From Rhodospirillaceae bacterium LM-1 (GTDB lineage: Bacteria > Pseudomonadota > Alphaproteobacteria > Rhodospirillales > WMHbin7): 64,000 nt of DNA. Shown piece by piece: positions 1 to 9,292 of this stretch. Under the pieces are notes generated by a model. That model did no database searches. It was not told the origin of the DNA and saw nothing but the letters and a program-made list of their open reading frames with translations. Numbering within the stretch: the stretch's first letter is position 1; each line of letters begins with the position of its first letter. The DNA is taken from the NCBI GenBank assembly GCA_902725215.1, contig CACUVI010000023.1:62803-126802 (forward strand), written 5' to 3'. Position numbers and translations under genes: made by a program.

Positions 1-149
1 GGGCTGGTGCCAGGGTGGCCTTCGGTCGCACTAAGGGCGGTAATGGGTTTTAACTAGCCGAAGCTCAGAAGAATGTCAAGAAACAAATCCTGATATGTAT
101 CAGAAAGGGCGCAATTAAGGCGTATCCGAGGACAAATATGTATTATGTC

Positions 150-1130
150 CTAAGACTTCCTTTGATAATACACGTTCTGCACATGCTGGCCGCTGGCGAA
201 GAACAGCCAGCGTTCGGTCAACAGTCCGACATATTGGATCGGCAGGGCGGCGATGAGGGCGGGCAGATAGCGGTCGGCCCATCCCGCCAGCAGCAGGGCC
301 GAGGGAGCCGCGAAGCCGAAGACCAGCATCAGGCCGATCAGCCAGGGTTTCACTTCGGGGCTGATGCGGGTGAAGAATTCCGTGGTGTTGAACGAGCGGC
401 AGTTGAAGCCTTGGCTGAGTTGGCGGATGCTGCCGTGATGCACGCCGATGGCGCTTTTCAGCGAGAAGGGCGCTGGCAGGTGCTTGTTGCGCCATAAGGT
501 GACGCCCTTGGCGGCGAAGGCCAGCAGCGTGAACAGGGCGGCCCAACCGGCCAGAAAATCGCGCAGCAGGGCATTCTCGACGGCGGCCACGATGGCGGCG
601 GCGGCGAAGCCCGACGACAGGCCCATTAGCGTGTAATTGATCACCGTCATGGGCGTCGCCCATTCTTTGACGAAGCGCACGCAGGCATAGATCATGCCGG
701 TGGCGATGAACAACATGGCGCAGCTGGCGGCCAGCAGAAAGCCGATGGCCATGGTCAGGTCCAGGCTTTTCTGATTGCCGAAGGTGATGAGCACGGGGGC
801 GAAGCCGAACCAGTGCGCGGCTCCGTATAGAAAGGCCAGGCCCATGCAGGCGGGCAGCAGAATCACTTCGCGCGACAGCCACGAGGTGCGCCAGCGCACG
901 ATCGAGCGCATGCCGCGTTCGGGATGCGTCAGGTGAAAGAAGGAAGCGATCAGCCCAAGCCCCAGCAGAGCCAGACCAGCGGCGCTGCCGGTGGCGTAGA
1001 ACAGGCCGCTGTCTTGTTCGTTGCCGGTGCCGATGACGAAGTAGAATTGTCCGGCCACCAGGGCGATCAACAGGCCTTGGCCCATGCCGATCAGGGTGGT
1101 GAGGAACAGAACCGAGAAGGCGGGTTTCAT
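150..1130 (-). CDS. soeC: DmsC/SoeC-type membrane anchor subunit of sulfite dehydrogenase
   Basis: Integral membrane subunit (326 aa) expected to anchor the SoeAB catalytic pair to the inner membrane and pass electrons to quinone. The protein shows about eight hydrophobic segments from the N-terminus (FLTTLIGMGQGLLIALVAG) to near the C-terminus, with the 'HLTHPERGMRSIVRWRTSWLSRE' type loop (residues about 67-90) characteristic of the DmsC anchor family. It is last in a compact minus-strand operon, 14 bp after soeB. The stop is TAG at 150-152. DmsC-like anchors also serve DMSO reductase; the assignment to sulfite oxidation rests on the soeA sequence, not on this subunit. Confidence 0.8.
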   Translation of the reverse strand: MKPAFSVLFLTTLIGMGQGLLIALVAGQFYFVIGTGNEQDSGLFYATGSAAGLALLGLGLIASFFHLTHPERGMRSIVRWRTSWLSREVILLPACMGLAFLYGAAHWFGFAPVLITFGNQKSLDLTMAIGFLLAASCAMLFIATGMIYACVRFVKEWATPMTVINYTLMGLSSGFAAAAIVAAVENALLRDFLAGWAALFTLLAFAAKGVTLWRNKHLPAPFSLKSAIGVHHGSIRQLSQGFNCRSFNTTEFFTRISPEVKPWLIGLMLVFGFAAPSALLLAGWADRYLPALIAALPIQYVGLLTERWLFFASGQHVQNVYYQRKS

Positions 1131-1144
1131 CTTGCGCGTTTCCC

Positions 1145-1882
1145 TTACCAGCTCGTGATGTCGTCGAGGAAAGGTTCGGAAAGCTGCGGACGCGGCAATT
1201 CGCCTTCCTTCAAAAGCGGGTTGTCGGCCCGCATCAATTCATCGTCATGGATGACCATCTTGGTCTTGCGCCTGGGCAGATAGTGGTTGGCCGGGCGTGT
1301 GCCCATTTCCGGCATGATCTGGAAACCGGCATTGTCGCGAATGGCTTGCGATGCCTCGCTGGCCGGGTCGGAAATGTCGCCGAACATGCGAGCACCCGCC
1401 GGGCAGGCCAGCACGCAGGCGGGCTTACGTCGATCCTCGGGCAGGGTTTCGTCATAGATGCGGTCGGCGCACAAGGTGCATTTCTTCATGACGCCCTGCT
1501 TGGTGTCGAATTCACGCACCCCATAGGGACAGTTCCACGAACAGTATTTGCAGCCGATGCACTTGTCGTAATCGACCAGCACGATGCCGTCTTCCTCGCG
1601 CTTGAAGCTGGCCCCGGTGGGACAAACGGGTACGCAGGGCGGATCTTCACAATGCAGACAGCTTTTGGGGAAGTGGATGGTTTCCGTAAGCGGAAATTCG
1701 CCCGCCTCGAAGGTTTGCACGCGGTTGAAGAACACGCCCAAGGGGTCGGCGCCGTAGGGATCGGTGTCGCTCATCGGGCCTGCCCAGCCCGACGTGTTCC
1801 ATTCCTTGCAACTGGTGACGCAGGCATGACAGCCGACGCAGATGTTGAGATCGATGACCAGGGCGAGTTGCTTGCGTGACAT
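1145..1882 (-). CDS. soeB: Iron-sulfur subunit of sulfite dehydrogenase (four-cluster ferredoxin type)
   Basis: Electron-transfer subunit (245 aa) with the cysteine groups of the DmsB/NrfC/SoeB family: CVGCHACVTSC near residue 15, CLHCEDPPCVPVCPTGA near 75-90, CIGCKYCSWNCPYG near 108-121, and the pair CTLCADR and CVLACPAGA further on. That is enough for four [4Fe-4S] clusters linking the Mo catalytic subunit to the membrane anchor. There is no signal peptide, so the complex should face the cytoplasm. It starts 3 bp after the soeA stop. The family is shared with DMSO and polysulfide reductases, so substrate is taken from soeA. Confidence 0.85.
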   Translation of the reverse strand: MSRKQLALVIDLNICVGCHACVTSCKEWNTSGWAGPMSDTDPYGADPLGVFFNRVQTFEAGEFPLTETIHFPKSCLHCEDPPCVPVCPTGASFKREEDGIVLVDYDKCIGCKYCSWNCPYGVREFDTKQGVMKKCTLCADRIYDETLPEDRRKPACVLACPAGARMFGDISDPASEASQAIRDNAGFQIMPEMGTRPANHYLPRRKTKMVIHDDELMRADNPLLKEGELPRPQLSEPFLDDITSW

Positions 1883-1885
1883 GGC

Positions 1886-4786
1886 TCAGCCCTCGCTCTT
1901 TCCGGCAATGAAATTGCGCACCCGCTTGGTGAAGGCGATCATGCCGGGCAGCGCTTTCCTGGTTTCGAATTGGGGCCAGGTTTCTTCCGGGCCGTGCGGA
2001 TCGGCCTTGTAGACGCGCACGCGCACGTCGTACCAAGCGGCTTGGCCGGTGACGGGATCGGAATTCGAAATCGGCGCGTCCTTGCCTTTGGCCGGACAGG
2101 GAATCTCTTCGCTGATCAGATGGTTCAGCAAGAAGCCCTTTTTCGATTCATTGGCGTCGGGCTTCAGCCCCCAATTTCCAGGCCCTTTGCCGATGGCGTT
2201 CCAGGTCCAGACGGTGCCGGGTTCCACCGATTCCGAGAAGCGGGCGCGGCAGCGCACCTTGCCCCACTGGCTTTCCACCCAGATCCAATCGCCGTCTTCA
2301 AAGGCGTTGGCGTGGCCCACCGACGGATGCAAGAACAGGTAATTGTCGGTGTGAATCTGGCGCAGCCAAGCGTTCTGCGAATCCCAGGAATGATACATCG
2401 CCATCGGGCGCTGGGTGATGGCGCTCAAGGGGTATTGAATGGGGTCGCTGTAGCGCCATTCCAGGGGCGCGTAATAGAAGGGCAGCGGGTCCATGAAGGT
2501 CTTGATGCGTTCGCGCATTGCGTCGGGCGGCTGGCGGCCTTTGGTCTTGCCCTCGGCGGCCAGACGGAACTTCTGCAGCACTTCGGAATAGACATGCAGC
2601 AAGATGGGTTCGTCGTAGCGGATCAGTCGATGGTGGCGCGCCCACTGCAGATAACCCTTGTTCCAATTGCGCATGTATTGATAGCTGCGCGGCAGTTCAT
2701 AATGGAAGTGGTTGTCGTTGCGGGCGTACATATCCCATTGCTGGGGATTGGGTTCGCCCGACATGAAACGTTCGCCGCCCTTGCCGCGCCATCCCGCCAA
2801 AAAGCCGATGCCCGATCCCGGCTCGGTTTCGTAATTGACGATGAAGTCGGGATAGTCGCGGTATTTTCGCTCGCCCTTGGCATTCACGAAGGCGGGCAAT
2901 TTCAAGCGCGAGCCGATCTCGATCAGGACCTCCTGGAAAGGCTTGCTGTCGCCTTTGGGCGGCAGCACCGGAATGCGCACGGAATCGACCGGCCCGTCGA
3001 ATTCCGAAATCGGACGGTCGAGCAGGCTCATCACGTCGTGGCGTTCCAGATAGGTGGTGTCGGGCAGCACCAGATCGGCGAAATCGACGGTTTCCGAATG
3101 GAAGGCGTCGCAAACGGCCAGGAAGGGGATTTTGTAGGTCCCGTCCTCGTTCTTATCGACCAGCATCTTTCTGATTTCGACCGTGTTCATCGACGAGTTC
3201 CAGGCCATGTTGGCCATGAACAGCAACAAAGTGTCGATGGGGTACGGATCGCCCCGCCAAGCATTGGTGATGGCGTTGTGCATCAAGCCATGGACGGAAA
3301 GCGGATATTCCCACGAGAAGCCCTTGTCGAGCCGCACCGGGCCTCCCTTTTCATCGACGAACAGGTCGTCGGGGTCGGCGGGCCAGCCCAGCAGCAAGCC
3401 AGCCAGCGGTTCGTTGGGCTGCACGGCTTCGGGGCGCTTGGGCGGCTTGGCGCAGGGCGGAATCGGGCGCGGGAAGGGGGCCTTGTGGCGGAATCCGCCG
3501 GGCCTGTCGATGGTGCCCAGCACCGTCATCAATATCGACAACGCCCGGATGGCGTGGAAGCCGTTGGAATGGGCGGCCAGGCCGCGCATGGCGTGGAAGG
3601 CCACCGGATTGCCGGTGACGGTGTCATGTTCCTTGCCCCAGCAGTCGGTCCAGGCGATGGGCAGTTCGATCTTGTGGTCGCGCGCGGTGACGCCCATTTC
3701 ATGGGCCAGGCGGCGGATGGTGGCGGCGGGAATGCCGGTGATGCCCTCGGCCCATTCCGGCGTATAGGTCTTCACGCGCTCTTTCAGCAGTTGGAAGGCA
3801 GGCTTGACCTTGCGCCCGTCGCCAAGCTGGTAATTGCCCATCAGACGGCCTTCGGTGCCGGGCTTGCGCGAGGCGGTCGGCTGGTCGGAATTAATGTCCC
3901 ACCACAGTTTGTTCTGCGGATCGTAGCAGCCCGGATCCTCAGGTTCGCCGGTGCGCACGAACAGGCCGAACTCGTCGCTTTCCTCGTCCTGATTCACCAG
4001 CTCCGCCGAGTTGGTGTACTGGATCAGGAAATCGCGGTCGAACAGGCCCAGTTCGATGATCTCGTGGATTAGCGCCAGGAACAAAGCGCCGTCGGTGCCG
4101 GGTCGGATGGGCACCCATTCGTCGGCGATGGCGGCATAGCCGGTGCGCACCGGATTGACAGCGATGACGCGCCCGCCCTGCTTCTTGAATTTGCCCAGCG
4201 CGATCTTCATCGGGTTCGAATGATGATCCTCGGCGGTGCCGATCATGATGAACAGCTTGGCGCGGTCAAGATCGGGTCCGCCGAATTCCCAGAAAGAACC
4301 GCCGATGGTGTAGATCATGCCCGCGGCCATATTGACCGAACAGAAGCCGCCATGGGCGGCGTAATTGGGGGTGCCGAACTGTTTGGCGAACAGGCCGGTC
4401 AGGGCCTGCATCTGGTCGCGCCCGGTATAAAGGGCGAATTTCTTGGGATCGGTGGCGCGGATATGGCCCAGGCGGTCTTCCAGCATCTGGAAGGCCTCGC
4501 TCCACTCGATGGCTTCGAACTGGCCGCTGCCGCGCTCGGCCCCTTCCTTGCGCTTCAGGGGCTTGAGCAAACGCGCGGGCGAGTACTGCTTCATGATGCC
4601 CGAAGCGCCCTTGGCGCAGATCACGCCCTGGTTCAGGGGATGGTTCGGGTTGCCCTCGATATAGCGGACCTCGCCGTCGCGCAAATGCACGCGGATGCCG
4701 CAACGGCAGGCGCACATATAGCAGGTCGTTGTTTTGACTTCCGTGCGGCCCAATGACTGGTCGCAGGCGTCGCGGGGGTCTTTCAT
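1886..4786 (-). CDS. soeA: Molybdopterin catalytic subunit of cytoplasmic sulfite dehydrogenase (SoeA type)
   Basis: Complex iron-sulfur molybdoenzyme (966 aa) likely oxidising sulfite to sulfate with electrons to quinone. An N-terminal [4Fe-4S] motif C22-x2-C25-x3-C29-x27-C57 is visible ('CYMCACRCG' ... 'GVICAKG'), followed by the long bis-MGD domains and a C-terminal molydopterin-dinucleotide-binding domain. There is no twin-arginine signal, which fits SoeA rather than periplasmic DmsA/TtrA. The frame is open further upstream, but the ATG at 4786 has a GGAG ribosome site and begins the conserved part; the upstream residues look non-coding and AT-rich. First gene of soeABC. A related sulfur or arsenic oxidoreductase cannot be excluded without alignment. 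Confidence 0.8.
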   Translation of the reverse strand: MKDPRDACDQSLGRTEVKTTTCYMCACRCGIRVHLRDGEVRYIEGNPNHPLNQGVICAKGASGIMKQYSPARLLKPLKRKEGAERGSGQFEAIEWSEAFQMLEDRLGHIRATDPKKFALYTGRDQMQALTGLFAKQFGTPNYAAHGGFCSVNMAAGMIYTIGGSFWEFGGPDLDRAKLFIMIGTAEDHHSNPMKIALGKFKKQGGRVIAVNPVRTGYAAIADEWVPIRPGTDGALFLALIHEIIELGLFDRDFLIQYTNSAELVNQDEESDEFGLFVRTGEPEDPGCYDPQNKLWWDINSDQPTASRKPGTEGRLMGNYQLGDGRKVKPAFQLLKERVKTYTPEWAEGITGIPAATIRRLAHEMGVTARDHKIELPIAWTDCWGKEHDTVTGNPVAFHAMRGLAAHSNGFHAIRALSILMTVLGTIDRPGGFRHKAPFPRPIPPCAKPPKRPEAVQPNEPLAGLLLGWPADPDDLFVDEKGGPVRLDKGFSWEYPLSVHGLMHNAITNAWRGDPYPIDTLLLFMANMAWNSSMNTVEIRKMLVDKNEDGTYKIPFLAVCDAFHSETVDFADLVLPDTTYLERHDVMSLLDRPISEFDGPVDSVRIPVLPPKGDSKPFQEVLIEIGSRLKLPAFVNAKGERKYRDYPDFIVNYETEPGSGIGFLAGWRGKGGERFMSGEPNPQQWDMYARNDNHFHYELPRSYQYMRNWNKGYLQWARHHRLIRYDEPILLHVYSEVLQKFRLAAEGKTKGRQPPDAMRERIKTFMDPLPFYYAPLEWRYSDPIQYPLSAITQRPMAMYHSWDSQNAWLRQIHTDNYLFLHPSVGHANAFEDGDWIWVESQWGKVRCRARFSESVEPGTVWTWNAIGKGPGNWGLKPDANESKKGFLLNHLISEEIPCPAKGKDAPISNSDPVTGQAAWYDVRVRVYKADPHGPEETWPQFETRKALPGMIAFTKRVRNFIAGKSEG

Positions 4787-5104
4787 GTCGTCTCCAACCA
4801 ATCGGGCTTCGCCGCTCTTGTTCCGGCTGTTTAGCTCTTTTTTGAGCTGAGGCCAACTCGGTTGGCCAAAATTAAATAAGATATTTCTAATAAAGGCAAT
4901 ACGTATATTAAACTCGTTCAAGGTGCTACATGGCTTGTTAGAAAAAAGCTGAACCAAGTCACGGGAATAAAAGCAATATAAAACAAATCGTAAGTGTTTA
5001 GTTTTGTATTGATATAAGCAGTGTTCATGAGGTGAAGTTTGAAATGAAGTAAGGGAAGAAAGCGCCCGACAGTTTCAGAAATCAGAGGTTCAAACAACGA
5101 ATGC
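4787..5104. other. AT-rich intergenic junction with two hairpins
   Basis: About 320 bases between soeA and the cytochrome peroxidase remnant. From about 4865 to 5060 it is clearly richer in A and T than everything around it, and I see no credible gene. Close to soeA are two perfect inverted repeats: AGCTC-TTTTTT-GAGCT at 4833-4848 and GGCCAAC-TCG-GTTGGCC at 4851-4867. Both would lie in the soeA leader transcript. The soeA promoter presumably lies here, but I could not pick a convincing -35/-10 pair. Confidence 0.5.
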
Positions 5105-5359
5105 CGGTTCCAATCCAGGCCGCTTCGCAACATCGCCCGCACCGCTCCTTACTTCCATACCGGCAAGGTGTGGGACCTGAAGCAGGCGGTGGCGATCATG
5201 GGCGACTCGCAGTTGGGCATCAAGCTGTCCTCGGTCGAGGTCGATCAGATCACGGCCTTCTTGCAGACTCTGACCGGCGACCAGCCCAAGGTGACCTATC
5301 CGATCCTGCCCGCCAGCACGGCCGCCACGCCCAAGCCGACGGACATGGTCAAGAAGTAA
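5105..5359 (+). pseudogene. 3' remnant of a di-haem cytochrome c peroxidase (CcpA/MauG family)
   Basis: Only the C-terminal ~84 codons survive. In frame they read 'RPLRNIARTAPYFHTGKVWD' and then 'LKQAVAIMGDSQLG', 'TAFLQTLTGDQPKV' and a TAA stop at 5357-5359. This is the closing part of bacterial di-haem peroxidases, including the segment 'LRN...TAPYFH.G' that precedes the final helix. No CxxCH haem motifs and no start codon with a ribosome site lie upstream; homology stops abruptly near 5105, where the sequence becomes AT-rich. I infer a deletion or insertion that removed the first ~75% of the gene. The gene's terminator is still present just downstream. Confidence 0.75.
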
Positions 5360-5387
5360 ACCTGTTTCACAATAAGCATCAACTTGC

Positions 5388-5415
5388 GGGGTGCCGGAAG
5401 GCCTCCCCTTTTTTT
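5388..5415 (+). terminator. Rho-independent terminator of the peroxidase remnant
   Basis: GGGG (5388-5391) pairs with CCCC (5405-5408), with an inner GCC/GGC stem closed by a GGAA loop, followed by seven T (5409-5415). It sits 28 bases after the remnant's stop codon and would shield nnrS from upstream transcription. Confidence 0.65.
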
Positions 5416-5506
5416 GTTCCCAAGAGGAGAGCTTGACGAAGCGCAAACCCCCCATCAACTCGGCATGGTAGATATTTCGCAAGATGGATGATTGTCAGAT
5501 GGAAAG

Positions 5507-6658
5507 ATGACGGCGCTTTGGCAGATGGGCTTTCGCCCCTTTTTCGCGCTGGCTATGCTGTCGGGCATGGGGCTGCCGCTCCTGTGGGCGCTGATCTATT
5601 CCGGCGTTCTCGATCTGCCGCCGACATCATTCACGCCCGCGCAATGGCATGCGCATGAAATGTTCTTCGGTTTCGGCTGGGCGGTTCTGGCCGGATTCTT
5701 GCTGACCGCCACCAAGAACTGGGTGGGCGTGCGCGGTTATCATGGCGTCTGGCTGCAATTTCTGGCAGGCGCTTGGCTGCTGGAGCGCGTCGGCATGTGG
5801 CTGGAGGGAAGCCTTGCCCAGCCTCTGTTCCTGATTTCAAACAATCTGTTTATCGCGGCGGCGGTGGCCATGCTGGGTTGGACCTTGATCCGCAATCGCA
5901 AAACCGATTCCTATGGCGGCGACAATCGATATCTTCTGGTTCTGCTGCCTTTGTTTCTGGCGGCCAAGCAGCTGTTGCTCAGCGCCGATCTGGCGCTGTT
6001 GGGGCAAAGCATGACGATAGGCCTGTTCCGTTTGGCCTTCCTGATCATGCTGGAACGCACGCTCAGCCAGTTCATGAAAGGCCTGTTCGGCGTTTCCATC
6101 TTAAGAAAGCCTTGGCTGGACATGAGCATCAAGGCCTTGGCGCTGGCCGTCGTGTTCGAAAGCATGCTGCCATCCATCCTGGCGGCGGGACTGGCTTTGC
6201 TGCTGGCTCTTCTGCTTGCCGTCCGCTTCGCCTTCTGGAAGCCGCAACTGGCCTTCACGCGCCTGGATATCGGCATTATGCATCTGGGCTATCTGGGCAT
6301 CGTCTTGCATCTGCTGGTGATGTTCGCCATCCATGCGACCGCGTTCGAGCCGGTGGGAAGTCTAGCCGTTCACGTTTTCACCTTCGGGGTGATCGGGTTG
6401 GTGACGCCCGCCATGATGATTCGCATCTCCAAGGGCCATACCGGGCGGCGGGTGGTTTTCGAACGGCCCGACAAGATCGTGCTGTGGATCATGATGGCGG
6501 CTTTCGTCTTCCGGGTCGTCGCGCCGCAAATCATCCCCTCGGCCTTCGCGTTGTGCGTCAATCTTTCGGCGGTTTGCTGGTTTGCCGCCTTTGGAACGCT
6601 GGCTTGGCGATACCTGCCCTTTTTGTGCAGGCCTAGGGCGGATGGAAATCCCGGTTAA
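5507..6658 (+). CDS. nnrS: NnrS family haem/copper membrane protein
   Basis: Polytopic inner-membrane protein (383 aa from the chosen ATG) of the NnrS family, associated with nitric-oxide stress and denitrification. About twelve hydrophobic segments run through the whole length. Family hallmarks are the N-terminal 'GFRPFFALA', 'QWHAHEMFFGFGWAVLAGFLLTA' (His residues near 45-47), and later 'HVFTFGVIGLVTPAMMIRISKGHTGR'. An in-frame TTG at 5492 could extend it by five residues; neither start has a strong ribosome site. It converges on modC and the two stops share a TTAA (6655-6658). No nitrite or NO reductase genes are in this window. Confidence 0.85.
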   Translation: MTALWQMGFRPFFALAMLSGMGLPLLWALIYSGVLDLPPTSFTPAQWHAHEMFFGFGWAVLAGFLLTATKNWVGVRGYHGVWLQFLAGAWLLERVGMWLEGSLAQPLFLISNNLFIAAAVAMLGWTLIRNRKTDSYGGDNRYLLVLLPLFLAAKQLLLSADLALLGQSMTIGLFRLAFLIMLERTLSQFMKGLFGVSILRKPWLDMSIKALALAVVFESMLPSILAAGLALLLALLLAVRFAFWKPQLAFTRLDIGIMHLGYLGIVLHLLVMFAIHATAFEPVGSLAVHVFTFGVIGLVTPAMMIRISKGHTGRRVVFERPDKIVLWIMMAAFVFRVVAPQIIPSAFALCVNLSAVCWFAAFGTLAWRYLPFLCRPRADGNPG

Positions 6659-7785
6659 CGCTGAATTTGCGCCAAGTCGGCCCTGGCGATTGAAATCGCC
6701 TTGATCAGGGCGTAGACCCTCGATCCCGGCTTAAGGCCAAGCTGCGACACCGAGTAACGCGTCACCTGCGACCACAGCGGCGTGCCGTGGTTGGCGGCGT
6801 CGGGTTCTGTGCCGCCGACATGAAGCAAGACATCGGCCAGATGGCCGTCGCTTTCCTGCACATCCACCACCACGCCGGGCAGAATGTTTTGGATGCTGAT
6901 GTCCCAGGGCGGCGTAAGGGCCAAACCAACGTCGCGGGCATGAATGCGCAGCCGCACCTCGGCGCCGATGGGGGCTTGTGCTTGTCCCACCTTCAGGCGC
7001 GCGCCGCCCTTCAAGCGCAGGATGGTCAGCTTGAATTTGTCGTCATGCCCGTCGATGGTGGCGTGCATGACCGCGCCGGCGTCGTAGCGACCGGTCAGCG
7101 GCTTTAAACGAATGTCGGAGAGCACGTCTTCCAAGGGGCCTTGGGCCGCCACGCGCCCATCATTGAGGATGGCGATGGCGTCGGCCAGTTGCAGCACCTC
7201 GTCCATGGCATGGCTGACGAAGATCACGGGTATTCCAGCTTCATGGGCCAATCGGGAAACGAAGGGGAGCAACTCCTTCTTCAGGGCCGCATCCAGGGCC
7301 GAGAAGGGTTCGTCGAGCAGCAAGGCCTCGGGATCGCGGGCCAGCGCCCTTGCGATCGCCACGCGCTGCTGCTGGCCGCCTGACAACTGCGCGGGCTTGC
7401 GCGGATGAAGCCTCTCGTCAAGTCCGGCGCGAGTGAGAAGTTTACGCGCTTCGCCATGTCGCTGGCGAGAAGGGAGATGCCCCATTGCTGCCGCCACATT
7501 GCCAAGCGCCGTCATGTGGGGAAACAGGGCGTAATTCTGAAAGACGAAACCAATTCTCCTGGACTGGGGAGGCAGGCATATGCCTTTGTCCGTATCCAGC
7601 CAGACCTTTCCATTGCATGAAATCAAACCTTCTTGCGGGCGAAACAATCCCGCGATGGCGCGCAGCAAGGTTGTTTTGCCGCCGCCCGAAGGGCCGAAAA
7701 CAGCCAACACCTCGCCAGGGCGGCATGACAAGGAGGCCTCAAGCGGAATGGGCGCGTTCTGGCGCAGGCGAATATGGAGTGCCAT
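6655..7785 (-). CDS. modC: Molybdate ABC transporter ATP-binding protein
   Basis: ATPase (376 aa) energising molybdate import. Walker [12 protein letters not shown] lies near residue 32, the signature LSGGQQQR near 138, Walker [12 protein letters not shown] near 158, and the switch His in '[11 protein letters not shown]'. After about residue 240 a Mop/TOBE-like domain follows ('[20 protein letters not shown]'), typical of ModC and able to bind oxyanion. It is last in modA-modB-modC, 3 bp after modB. The supply of molybdate fits the nearby molybdoenzyme soeA. Confidence 0.93.
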   Translation of the reverse strand: MALHIRLRQNAPIPLEASLSCRPGEVLAVFGPSGGGKTTLLRAIAGLFRPQEGLISCNGKVWLDTDKGICLPPQSRRIGFVFQNYALFPHMTALGNVAAAMGHLPSRQRHGEARKLLTRAGLDERLHPRKPAQLSGGQQQRVAIARALARDPEALLLDEPFSALDAALKKELLPFVSRLAHEAGIPVIFVSHAMDEVLQLADAIAILNDGRVAAQGPLEDVLSDIRLKPLTGRYDAGAVMHATIDGHDDKFKLTILRLKGGARLKVGQAQAPIGAEVRLRIHARDVGLALTPPWDISIQNILPGVVVDVQESDGHLADVLLHVGGTEPDAANHGTPLWSQVTRYSVSQLGLKPGSRVYALIKAISIARADLAQIQR

Positions 7786-7788
7786 CGG

Positions 7789-8451
7789 CTAACTTGGACT
7801 CCTGCGATTGCCTAGGACGTAGCTGATGCCGATGGTGACGAAGGACAAGGCCAGCAGCAGGGCCGCCATGTTGGCCGCCGCTTCGCTGTCGAAAGCCTGG
7901 ACGCGATCGTAAATGGCGACGGCGACGGTTTTGGTTTCGCCGGGAATATTGCCGCCCACCATCAAGACGACGCCGAATTCACCCAGCGTGTGCGTGAAGC
8001 TAAGGACCATGGCGGTCAGGATGCCGGGCCAAGCCAGGGGCAGTTCGATTTCAAGCAGCATGCGCCAGGGCGATAGTCCAGAGCAGGCGCCTGCTTCCCG
8101 CACCTCGCGCGGGATCGCCTCGAAGGCGCGCTGCATGGGCTGGATGGCGAAGGGCAGATTGACCAGAACCGAAGCCACGACCAGTCCTTCGAAGGTAAAG
8201 ACCAGCCCTTGTCCAAAAACCGCTTCAATCGCTTGGCCCAGCGGAGAACGAGCGCCCATGGACACCAGCAGGTAATATCCCAACACGGTGGGCGGCAGGA
8301 CCAGGGGGAGGGCGAGCAGGGCTTCGACCGCTTCCTTGCCCTTGAACTTCGTCCAAGCCAGCCAGCGCCCGGCTAGGATGCCGATGGGCAAAAGGAAGGC
8401 GATGGTCCAGCCCCCCAATGACAGCGACAGCCCCAGCGCTTCCCAATCCAT
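7789..8451 (-). CDS. modB: Molybdate ABC transporter permease
   Basis: Inner-membrane permease (220 aa from the ATG at 8451). It has about five to six membrane segments and the binding-protein-dependent transport loop '[20 protein letters not shown]' (EAA motif) that contacts ModC, plus '[19 protein letters not shown]', which is characteristic of ModB. The frame is open 26 codons further upstream, overlapping modA, but the residues there are not conserved and [14 protein letters not shown] is the usual ModB beginning. It lies 7 bp after modA. Confidence 0.92.
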   Translation of the reverse strand: MDWEALGLSLSLGGWTIAFLLPIGILAGRWLAWTKFKGKEAVEALLALPLVLPPTVLGYYLLVSMGARSPLGQAIEAVFGQGLVFTFEGLVVASVLVNLPFAIQPMQRAFEAIPREVREAGACSGLSPWRMLLEIELPLAWPGILTAMVLSFTHTLGEFGVVLMVGGNIPGETKTVAVAIYDRVQAFDSEAAANMAALLLALSFVTIGISYVLGNRRSPS

Positions 8452-8458
8452 GCCGCGA

Positions 8459-9238
8459 TTACTCCGTGGGCAGAACGAACCCATAACGCTTGAAGATGCC
8501 GCGAGCGGGCGGCGATTGCAAAAATTCATAGAAAGCCTTGGCGGTGGCCCCCGCTTTCTTGGTCAGCGCCATGCGTTGACGCAGGGGATCGTGCCAGTCG
8601 GCGGGGATCAGGTCAAACCTTCCCAGCGCCGACACTTTGGGCGAGAGGGCCAGGGAATAGGCGATGATGCCGCCCTGGGCCGAACCCGAAGTCGCGTATT
8701 GCGCCGCTTGCGAGACATTTTCGCCCAGGATCAGCTTGCTTTCGATTTCGCTCCAAAGTCCCGCCGATTTGAGAGCGCTTCGCGCCGCTCGTCCATAGGG
8801 AGCGTGTTCTGGGTTGGCGATGGCGAATTTTGCGACCGTTCCGTTTTTCAACTGCGCCGCTAAATCCTTAAGCGATCCGTCCGGCTTCAGGGGCGATCCG
8901 GGCGGAACGATCAGGACGATCCGTCCCACGGCGTACAGCTTGCCCTCGTCAAGGGTAAGGCCCGCCTTGGCAAGGTCGAAGACATATGTCTCGTCGGCGG
9001 ATAGATACAGCTCATAGGGGCCGCCCTCGGCGATCTGGCGGTGAAAATTGCCCGATGAGCCGAAGGAAAGCCTGACGGTTTTCCCGGTTTGTTGGGTGAA
9101 CAGATCGGCGGCTTCCGTCAGGGCGAATTGCAGATCGGCGGCCGCTGCGACGACCGGCGCTTTCTCCTGGGCGCGAGCCAGGGCGGGCAGGGCAAGAACG
9201 AGAAGAAAGGCCGCAAGCAAAGAAGGAAGGCGCTTCAT
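8459..9238 (-). CDS. modA: Periplasmic molybdate-binding protein
   Basis: Substrate-binding lipid-free periplasmic protein (259 aa). A Sec signal peptide is visible ([23 protein letters not shown], cleavage after ARA), then the ModA pattern '[19 protein letters not shown]', '[30 protein letters not shown]' and '[17 protein letters not shown]'. Ser and Ala backbone residues in the first two segments are the known oxyanion contacts. The in-frame upstream ATG would only add four residues; the ATG at 9238 directly precedes the signal peptide. First gene of modABC, under the palindrome at 9266-9292. Confidence 0.92.
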   Translation of the reverse strand: MKRLPSLLAAFLLVLALPALARAQEKAPVVAAAADLQFALTEAADLFTQQTGKTVRLSFGSSGNFHRQIAEGGPYELYLSADETYVFDLAKAGLTLDEGKLYAVGRIVLIVPPGSPLKPDGSLKDLAAQLKNGTVAKFAIANPEHAPYGRAARSALKSAGLWSEIESKLILGENVSQAAQYATSGSAQGGIIAYSLALSPKVSALGRFDLIPADWHDPLRQRMALTKKAGATAKAFYEFLQSPPARGIFKRYGFVLPTE

Positions 9239-9265
9239 GGAAAACCCCAAAATTCACTGATGCAC

Positions 9266-9292
9266 ATCCAGATATAGCGACTTATATCCGAT
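9266..9292 (-). promoter_or_regulatory. ModE-like molybdate operator (Mo box)
   Basis: GATATA (9271-9276), six-base spacer, TATATC (9283-9288), flanked on each side by ATC/GAT. The arrangement (ATC..-TATA-N6-TATA-..GAT) follows the known ModE box layout in Proteobacteria. It lies 28-54 bases upstream of the modA start, where repression would be expected. No modE gene is in the window, so the regulator is inferred. Confidence 0.65.

Noticed and set aside
1-149. Left edge examined for the end of a neighbouring gene
   Set aside because: No frame with recognisable protein sequence; stop codons are frequent and nothing can be supported.
1970-4072. Long open frame antisense to soeA
   Set aside because: It mirrors codon bias of the well-supported soeA gene, is rich in Gly/Arg/His/Gln and has no domain; a typical shadow in high-GC DNA.
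4918-5142. 74-residue minus-strand frame with a hydrophobic stretch in the AT-rich junction
   Set aside because: Hydrophobicity follows from AT-rich codons; no ribosome site and it runs into the peroxidase remnant.
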